Position numbers and translations under genes: made by a program
In this document: positions 12,412 to 13,388 of the stretch, one piece after another
How positions within the stretch are numbered: the first letter of the stretch is position 1
How the letters are laid out: the number at the start of each line of letters is the position of its first letter
Notes under the pieces: model-generated
What the model was told of the DNA's origin: nothing
Database searches by the model: none
What the model saw: only the letters and a program-made list of their open reading frames with translations
Source of the DNA: Candidatus Woesearchaeota archaeon
Lineage (GTDB): Archaea > Nanobdellota > Nanobdellia > Woesearchaeales > ARS49
Assembly (NCBI GenBank): GCA_003694525.1
Contig: RFLK01000005.1
Span: forward strand, 1-13,388
Direction of reading: 5' to 3'
Length of the DNA: 13,388 nucleotides

Positions 12412-12420
12412 TTTATAAAT
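12412..12420 (+). promoter_or_regulatory. Strong TATA box of the S15 gene
   Basis: TTTATAAAT is a near-consensus archaeal box. A start 26 bases from its centre falls at about 12442, which is the first base of the structured leader and not the start codon. The resulting leader is about 74 bases. Confidence 0.75.
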
Positions 12421-12441
12421 AGGGCTCTTTGACAAAACACA

Positions 12442-12515
12442 GTTCGAGAGACAAGGCGGTCAAGGCTTCCTTGGACTGGAGATAAAGAACTGCTTTCTCT
12501 GCGAACTATGATACA
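12442..12515 (+). promoter_or_regulatory. Structured 5' leader of the S15 mRNA, candidate autoregulatory element
   Basis: A closing stem GTTCG (12442-12446) / CGAAC (12502-12506) can hold two inner hairpins. The first is CGGTC-AAGG (12457-12465) / CCTT-G-GACTG (12469-12478) with loop CTT. The second is AGAT-AAAG (12480-12487) with CTTT-CTCT (12493-12500), with one T/C mismatch and an AACTG loop. This is a three-way junction. An alternative pairs AGAGA (12447-12451) with TCTCT (12496-12500), extending the closing stem and excluding the second hairpin. The first hairpin has adjacent G12458-U12477 and G12459-C12476 pairs, the G-U/G-C step known in the S15 site of 16S rRNA. No ribosome site lies just before the ATG at 12516; the only GGAG is at 12478-12481, inside the fold. 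Confidence 0.5.
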
Positions 12516-12968
12516 ATGGGACGAATGTATTCAAGAGCAAAAGGCAAGTCAAAAAGCCACCCTCCACTAAAGCCCGAAAAGCCAACGTGGATAAGAGTAG
12601 AATCAAAAGAAGTAGAATTGCTTGTAGGCAAGCTTGCAAAAGAAGGCAAGAGCGCAAGCGAGATAGGATTAATACTCAGAGACAGCTATGGAATTCCAAG
12701 CGTAAAACTTCTTACAGGAAAAAAAGTGCAACAAATTCTCGAAGAGAAAAAACTCTCTTCAGAGCTTCCAGAAGACCTATACGCGCTAATGAGACGCGCA
12801 ACAATCCTTAGAAAACACCTTAAATCAAACCACAAGGACACTGGAGCGCTCAGAGGTCTTCAGCTCACTGAGAGCAAGATAAACAGGCTTGTCAAATACT
12901 ACAAGGAGAAATCAAAACTGCCTGAAGATTGGAAGTATGATCCTGCAAACGTGAAGATATACGTTTAA
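12516..12968 (+). CDS. rps15: 30S ribosomal protein S15 (uS15)
   Basis: The 150-residue product starts MGRMYSRAKGKSKSHPPLKPEKPTW, the basic N-terminal extension found in archaeal and eukaryotic uS15 but not in bacterial S15. It continues with a linker (EVELLVGKLAKEGKSASEIG) and the three-helix S15 core: LPEDLYALMRRATILRKHL, then HLKSNHKDTGALRGLQLTESKINRLVKYYKEK, and ends LPEDWKYDPANVKIYV. Full length and intact. S15 binds the central domain of 16S rRNA early in small-subunit assembly. The start at 12516 is fixed by the conserved N-terminus; a nearby ATG at 12508 is out of frame. The mRNA has a structured leader, and S15 is known in several bacteria to repress its own mRNA by binding such a leader, so feedback control is a reasonable inference here. 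Confidence 0.95.
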   Translation: MGRMYSRAKGKSKSHPPLKPEKPTWIRVESKEVELLVGKLAKEGKSASEIGLILRDSYGIPSVKLLTGKKVQQILEEKKLSSELPEDLYALMRRATILRKHLKSNHKDTGALRGLQLTESKINRLVKYYKEKSKLPEDWKYDPANVKIYV

Positions 12969-12975
12969 TGCTCGT

Positions 12976-12995
12976 ATACGCATACATACGCATAC
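12976..12995. repeat. 10-bp tandem repeat ATACGCATAC (two copies)
   Basis: Two perfect copies follow one another directly (12976-12985 and 12986-12995), 7 bases after the S15 stop, followed by GCGC. The function is unknown. It may be a simple slippage product. Confidence 0.7.
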
Positions 12996-13030
12996 GCGCA
13001 GGAGCTAGTCCAAAAGGCGAAGCATATTCT

Positions 13031-13053
13031 TGAAAAACCAATTCTGTTTTTCA
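13031..13053 (+). terminator. Hairpin with T-rich arm after S15, possible terminator
   Basis: TGAAAAAC (13031-13038) and GTTTTTCA (13046-13053) form an 8-bp stem around a 7-base loop. The right arm includes five T. It lies between S15 and the promoter of the last gene, where a terminator is expected. Confidence 0.45.
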
Positions 13054-13065
13054 GGACTCAAAAAA

Positions 13066-13074
13066 CTTATATAG
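13066..13074 (+). promoter_or_regulatory. TATA box of the cysteine-rich lipoprotein gene
   Basis: CTTATATAG with AAAAAA upstream is centred 26 bases before the ATG at 13096, again predicting a leaderless message. It supports that ATG as the start. Confidence 0.65.
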
Positions 13075-13095
13075 TGTAACTTGACAGTAGCATCC

Positions 13096-13388
13096 ATGGT
13101 TGGGGAGAGAAGCATAAACATAATGCTGATGCTATTCCTATCTTCACTTCTGCTCCTATTAACAGCCTGTGAGGGCTCAGAGGGCATAAGAGCAATTCCA
13201 CTATCAGAAAAACCAATCCTTCAACCACAAGATGATTTAACGGACCCTTGCAAAGAGGTAATGTGCACAGACGGGCTGTCCTGCGAGGAAGGAAAGTGCG
13301 TTTGCAAAGGAGTTGCCTGCGGGACTGCCTGCCTTCCCGAAGGGTCCTGCTGCAGAGACTCGGACTGCGAGGAAGGAATTTGCAATGA
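13096..13388 (+). CDS. Cysteine-rich lipoprotein (3' end outside window)
   Basis: The frame from 13096 stays open to the window end, giving the first 97 residues. It has a basic N-terminus, a hydrophobic segment (IMLMLFLSSLLLLLTAC) and a lipobox with the lipid-bearing Cys at about residue 25. A linker follows, then from about residue 51 a cysteine-rich region: CKEVMCTDGLSCEEGKCVCKG, then VACGTACLPEGSCCRDSDCEEGICN. The spacing of the cysteines, with Gly and Asp/Glu between them, looks like small disulfide-bonded EGF/knottin-type units, fitting an extracytoplasmic location. Some such repeats continue in large surface proteins, and the true length is unknown. No specific family is identified. 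The initial Met is chosen by the TATA spacing and by the hydrophobic segment after it. Confidence 0.75.
   Translation, partial: MVGERSINIMLMLFLSSLLLLLTACEGSEGIRAIPLSEKPILQPQDDLTDPCKEVMCTDGLSCEEGKCVCKGVACGTACLPEGSCCRDSDCEEGICN

Noticed and set aside
12442..12515. H/ACA guide RNA, because an ACA follows the stem
   Set aside because: The ACA is 6 bases from the stem base, directly before the ATG of S15, and no clear pseudouridylation pocket is seen. The S15 leader interpretation explains the position better.
1..13388. CRISPR arrays, tRNA genes, insertion sequences
   Set aside because: No regularly spaced repeats, cloverleaf with tRNA consensus, or transposase with flanking inverted repeats was seen by eye.

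Overview
This window is archaeal chromosomal DNA. The evidence is a set of genes with archaeal or archaeal/eukaryotic-type families: the end of NMD3, a DUF460 RNase H-like protein, RNA 3'-phosphate cyclase, a four-CxxC zinc-ribbon protein of the HVO_2753 type, elongation factor aEF-1beta, an archaeal long FKBP, an XPD/Rad3 iron-sulfur helicase, and ribosomal protein S15 with the archaeal/eukaryotic N-terminal extension. TATA boxes centred about 26 bases before many start codons agree with this. A DPANN-type lineage such as Woesearchaeota is my guess from the lipoproteins, the large coiled-coil protein and the membrane-bound winged helix; it is not proven. I saw no mobile element, CRISPR array, tRNA or rRNA.

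Layout. 1-369 (+) is the 3' end of nmd3. It meets a leftward two-gene operon (2163 to 338): a secreted-domain/membrane/winged-helix protein, overlapping by ATGA into a DUF460 protein. 2395-3953 (+) holds two exported proteins: a charged coiled-coil protein with an Asp-rich repeat tail, then a small lipoprotein. A T-rich terminator and a new promoter lead to rtcA (4029-5114). Its end overlaps a convergent 935-residue coiled-coil gene (7914 to 5107). A divergent intergenic region with paired 13-base repeats separates that gene from a rightward operon (8140-9605): zinc ribbon, aEF-1beta, FKBP lipoprotein, with zero or 4-base junctions. Converging on it are a small acidic zinc-finger protein (10007 to 9627) and the XPD helicase (11896 to 10076). 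To the right are a small winged-helix regulator (12084-12371) with a palindrome upstream, a hairpin terminator, ribosomal protein S15 (12516-12968), and the start of a cysteine-rich lipoprotein cut by the window edge.

How genes relate. Most are housekeeping: ribosome export/assembly (NMD3, S15), elongation (aEF-1beta), RNA ends (RtcA), repair (XPD) and folding outside the membrane (FKBP). Four products carry export signals with no obvious shared pathway (the coiled-coil protein, two other lipoproteins and the FKBP), and a fifth is a membrane-spanning putative sensor-regulator.

The most interesting point is the 74-base leader of S15. Seven promoters in the window appear to start transcription at the start codon. 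The S15 promoter instead predicts a start exactly at the first base of a fold resembling a three-way junction with a G-U/G-C step, as in the 16S rRNA site bound by S15. I propose it as a candidate autoregulatory element. The giant coiled-coil protein is the second item to examine. I found no clear new defence or metabolic system.
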